DNA of 64,000 nt from Brevibacterium sp. CBA3109 (GTDB lineage: Bacteria > Actinomycetota > Actinomycetes > Actinomycetales > Brevibacteriaceae), in NCBI RefSeq assembly GCF_040256645.1, contig NZ_CP158281.1, positions 2,666,001 through 2,730,000 on the forward strand, written 5' to 3'. The position numbers and the translations under genes are program-made. Shown piece after piece: positions 61,079 to 64,000 of this stretch. Position 1 is the stretch's first letter; every line of letters starts with the position of its first letter. Below the pieces are notes generated by a model. The model had not been told where the DNA came from. It worked only from the letters and a program-made list of their open reading frames with translations, and did not search any database.

Positions 61079-63646
61079 TCACACGGTGGTCTTGCGCCGG
61101 CGCACCACGGTCACGGCCATACTGCCTGCGACGATGAGCGCAAGTGCCGCAGCCACCAGGTTCATGGCTTCGAAGCCGGTGCGAGGCAGGTCCCCGCCGT
61201 CCTTCGAACCATCGGCGTCGGCTCCACTGCCATCCGCATTCGCCGAGGTGGCCCCGGAGGCATTCGCGTTCGCGCCGTTGGCGTTCACATCCGATCCCGA
61301 CGCGTCTGCGGATCCGTCATCACCATCGGCACCGCCGTTGGCGTTGGCATCCGATCCGGCGCCGTCGGACGTGCCATCGGCACCGCCGTCATCACCAGCC
61401 GCCGCATTCGCCTCATCGCCGACCTGTGCCGTGGCCTCGAACTCGTGACTGACCGGCAGCGGGTTGTCATCCCACCATTGCCCGTCGCCGGCCTTCATGC
61501 CCACCTCCACGGTGACCTCTCCGGAGGCATCCTCGGGTGCGGTGACGTTGATGGAGACGTCACTGGCACCGGCTGGGATCGAATCCAAGGTGATTGTCTT
61601 CGCAGCCTTCTGGGCTCCCGTCGATCCGGAATCAGCGGCGCTGACGGTGTAGCCCTCGGGCAGGTCAACACTCACGTCGACAGGTCCCGGAACCTCTTCC
61701 TCGGCGGTGGTGTTGAGGACGAAGCTCTTGCTCTCACCGGGCTCGATGCCCTCGTCGGGGGCGGCGAGATCGACCGTGAGGTCACCGTTGTCGATGACGT
61801 CCTTGGTCAGGTCGGCCTGACGTTCGTCGTCATCTGGTGAGACCTTCTCGTTGCCTTCCGTGCGCTTCTCGAAGTAGTCGACCCAGGTCTCGAAGTCCGT
61901 GAGCCCGGAGAGTTCGAAGTCACCCTTGGCGAAGGAGAAGAAGTTGTCTCCCCCGGAGGCGAGGAAGCTCAGCGTCGCGACCCTGTATTCCTTGTTCGGG
62001 TCGAGCTTCTTGCCATCGACCTCGACCGACTCCACATGCTCACCCTCAGCGGCGTCGGAGTCGTAGACGACTTCGAGCTCGTCGGAAATGCCGAGGTGGA
62101 GGAACGGGCGCGAGGCATCTGCTGGCTGCCACTGCTCCTCGAACAGCCCGATGACGTCGGAGCCCTGCATTGTCACGACCCCATGGTCATTGGCGAAGGG
62201 CAGGACCGCGCTGAGCTCAGCGGCCGTGACTTCACACTTGCCTTCGGTGTTGTAGATGTCGTCACATGTCAGGTCCGTGCGCAATCCGCCCGGGTTCGTG
62301 ATGCCGAAGTCGGCGTCGTCGAGCTGTGTGCCCTCGACTCCGTCCTTGAGGGCGTCAGCGACGAGGTTGCCCAGAGTGCTCTCCGCACCGCGGTCCTCCT
62401 CGCCGCCCTTCGTGGCGCGGGTGATGTCTTCGCTGATCTCACCTGCGACGACAGAGCCCGGGACCTTCGCCTTTTCGTCGGCGTCTGCGATGATCTGGGT
62501 GACTTCGTCGACGACAGGCGAATCGTAGCTCTTATCCTCCGTCGCAATGAGATCGGAGTCCGCGGTGGTCCAGTTTCCGTTCTCATCGGCTTCGAGTTGG
62601 ACCTGGCCGACGTATTTTCCGTAGTTGCCGGCCTGGACGACGGGGCGGGTCCGGTCGGGTTCACCGGGTACAGGGGCCTCGAACGAGGACGGCAGGTGGG
62701 TGTGGCCGGTGAAGAGCACATCGACGGAAGCATCTGATTCTGTCACGAGCTTCTTGAACTCAGCGTTCGAGGCCTGAGCGTCACCGAGGCTCTTCGTGTT
62801 CGAAGCGCCGAGGTGGGCCTCGACGACCGTCATATCCGGCTGCTCGCCTTCGGGCAGAGCCTCGATCTCACCGGCAACACGGTTGACGGCGTCGGTGGGG
62901 TCACCGAAATCGAGATCAGCGATGCCGGTGGGTGAGACCAGCGACTTGGTGTCCTTGGTGACGACACCGATGACAGCGATCTTCACGCCACCCACATCGA
63001 TCGTCGTGTAGTCCTCGAGCCCGTCGACGACCTCGGTGGTGCCCTTGTCATAGACGTTGGCGGCGGCGTAGGGGAAGTCCGCTTCGGAAGAGACTCTGCC
63101 GGTGAGGTCGTCGATGCCCTGGTCGAACTCGTGGTTGCCCACGGTCGAAGCCTGGAGGCCGATTGCGTTGAGGACGTCAAGAGTCGGGGTGTCCTGCTGA
63201 GAGGAGGAGACGTAGGTGGAGGCTCCGATGTTATCGCCGGCGGAGAGGAACCCGGTTCCGGCGGTGCCCTGCTGAGCCGCATACTTCGCGCGCTCTTCCT
63301 CGACGACCGAGGCGACCTGTGTGCCAGCCTCGGCGATGCGTCCGTGGAAGTCGGTGATGTTGAGCAGCTGGACCTGTGTGCCCTCGGCTGCAGCCTGAGC
63401 CGAATTGTCCGAATCCTCGGTGTCGTCGCCTCCGACAGAGGACGAGTCTGCGCCGGATGAGTCCCTTGGGGATGAGTTGCTTGGTGATGAGTTGCTTTGC
63501 GGTGGTTCGGGGTTGTTGCTCTCGGCGGGTGCTTCCTTGACGGAATCACCTCCGAGCGACGCGGCAACGGCGGGGGCGATGCCAGGCAGAGTCAGCATTG
63601 ACACTGCCGCTCCTGTTGCCAGCATCTTCGTCATCAATTTCGACAT
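61079..63646 (-). CDS. Cell-wall-anchored 5'-nucleotidase / metallophosphatase (LPXTG)
   Basis: 855 residues. A signal peptide (about 1-29, ending near 'APAVAAS') and Ser/Asn/Pro-rich linker precede a calcineurin-like domain with 'LNITDFHGRI' near residue 97, 'GDNIGAS', 'GNHEFDQG' and 'FTGHTHLP' (metal ligands). The 5'-nucleotidase C-domain has 'LGNLVADALKDG', 'ITNPGGLRTDL' and 'LSFLASGGDNFFSF'. An NPCBM/alpha-galactosidase-like beta domain, an Asn/Gly/Asp-rich spacer and the sorting signal LPRTG plus TM and RRRK tail follow. It should release nucleosides and phosphate outside the cell, fitting the nucleoside importer elsewhere in the window. AAAGGA precedes the ATG. Confidence 0.93.
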   Translation of the reverse strand: MSKLMTKMLATGAAVSMLTLPGIAPAVAASLGGDSVKEAPAESNNPEPPQSNSSPSNSSPRDSSGADSSSVGGDDTEDSDNSAQAAAEGTQVQLLNITDFHGRIAEAGTQVASVVEEERAKYAAQQGTAGTGFLSAGDNIGASTYVSSSQQDTPTLDVLNAIGLQASTVGNHEFDQGIDDLTGRVSSEADFPYAAANVYDKGTTEVVDGLEDYTTIDVGGVKIAVIGVVTKDTKSLVSPTGIADLDFGDPTDAVNRVAGEIEALPEGEQPDMTVVEAHLGASNTKSLGDAQASNAEFKKLVTESDASVDVLFTGHTHLPSSFEAPVPGEPDRTRPVVQAGNYGKYVGQVQLEADENGNWTTADSDLIATEDKSYDSPVVDEVTQIIADADEKAKVPGSVVAGEISEDITRATKGGEEDRGAESTLGNLVADALKDGVEGTQLDDADFGITNPGGLRTDLTCDDIYNTEGKCEVTAAELSAVLPFANDHGVVTMQGSDVIGLFEEQWQPADASRPFLHLGISDELEVVYDSDAAEGEHVESVEVDGKKLDPNKEYRVATLSFLASGGDNFFSFAKGDFELSGLTDFETWVDYFEKRTEGNEKVSPDDDERQADLTKDVIDNGDLTVDLAAPDEGIEPGESKSFVLNTTAEEEVPGPVDVSVDLPEGYTVSAADSGSTGAQKAAKTITLDSIPAGASDVSINVTAPEDASGEVTVEVGMKAGDGQWWDDNPLPVSHEFEATAQVGDEANAAAGDDGGADGTSDGAGSDANANGGADGDDGSADASGSDVNANGANANASGATSANADGSGADADGSKDGGDLPRTGFEAMNLVAAALALIVAGSMAVTVVRRRKTTV

Positions 63647-63850
63647 GTATGTGATTTCCTTTGGTCATTTCATCCACTGCACAACCACTGTGCCTCGCGA
63701 GGATCAAGCAGACTCATCCTGCAGTGCCGAAGAGAACGGGAAGTTACCTACATGTGAATGTACACAGGATTCTCACATCTGGATAGAGGTTTTCTCACAA
63801 AAAGACGACAAGGTGCCCAGTCAACGGTGATCAATGTCCGAGGACGACAG

Positions 63851-64000
63851 CTAGTCCTGAGTGCGCCGAGCCATCGTCTGGGCTGCCCGGGAGGCATAGA
63901 ACTCGGCCTCGGGATATCCCACCCCGGTGAGGACGAGCCCGTGTGCGGGCGTGACGAACATTGGAACTTCGGGGTCGATGCCGGCGTCCGCCTCGGCGAG
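63851..64000 (-). CDS. truA: tRNA pseudouridine synthase A, C-terminal end
   Basis: Forty-nine residues plus stop are inside the window: 'VPMFVTPAHGLVLTGVGYP' followed by 'YASRAAQTMARRT'. P-A-H-G-L-x-L-x-x-V-x-Y-P is the conserved TruA C-terminus. truA upstream of rplM-rpsI is the usual actinobacterial order, here interrupted by the 5'-nucleotidase and the membrane paralogues. The rest of the gene lies beyond the edge. Confidence 0.9.
   Translation of the reverse strand, partial: LAEADAGIDPEVPMFVTPAHGLVLTGVGYPEAEFYASRAAQTMARRTQD

Noticed and set aside
63727-63790. TGTGA...TCACA inverted words upstream of the 5'-nucleotidase gene
   Set aside because: Spacing is far from the 6 bases of a CRP site and there is no second copy; treated as chance.

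Overview
This 64 kb window is GC-rich, gene-dense bacterial chromosome, most likely from an actinomycete close to Brevibacterium. The evidence is the actinobacterial gene order (deoD-pmmB next to cdd/deoA; nnr-alr-tsaE-tsaB-rimI; rplM-rpsI-glmM), a mycothiol-enzyme family member, an LPXTG surface protein, and many starts that sit 6-7 bases behind a TANNNT -10 hexamer, as in leaderless actinobacterial mRNAs. The genus is inferred from overall resemblance, not from a marker comparison.

Layout. 1-3746: a frameshifted phage-type replication gene fragment (minus strand) abuts an FtsK/SpoIIIE ATPase whose 5' end looks truncated. 3718-15558: nucleoside metabolism. deoD and pmmB run rightward and converge, at a 40-base perfect palindrome, on a leftward operon bmp lipoprotein - ABC ATPase - two permeases - cdd - deoA - deoC. 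Together these import nucleosides, deaminate cytidine, phosphorolyse purine and pyrimidine nucleosides, and pass (deoxy)ribose phosphate to PmmB and DeoC. 15887-20444: ABC-F ATPase, DksA-like zinc protein, membrane acyltransferase and a homocysteine methyltransferase. 20863-26367: class V aminotransferase, ispE-rsmA operon, a THUMP-like methyltransferase and a rhodanese. 26976-31054: a secreted NlpC/P60 peptidoglycan hydrolase converging on a GH3 lipoprotein, an ABC-ATPase gene remnant, and a GCS2-type ligase.

31239-42109 is a leftward housekeeping block (M20 amidohydrolase, nnr, alr, tsaE, tsaB, rimI, then AKR, SRPBCC, tsaD, Nudix). It is split by a rightward iron-regulated heme oxygenase and a mycothiol-type gene. 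42110-45997 is a less compact accessory pocket: O-methyltransferase, DUF402, a Nudix-GNAT chimera, a possible WapI-type immunity protein, a small membrane ORF and spacer. Conserved order resumes with acpS and glmS (leftward), coaA and an ABC exporter (rightward), an AbiEi-like gene, then glmM, rpsI and rplM (leftward).

56256-63646 carries two overlapping genes for large paralogous multi-TM surface proteins of unknown function. They face a sortase-anchored 5'-nucleotidase gene, and all three lie between rplM and the edge-truncated truA. No rRNA, tRNA, CRISPR array or intact insertion sequence was found. Long hairpins separate convergent genes, and short tandem duplications recur at gene ends.
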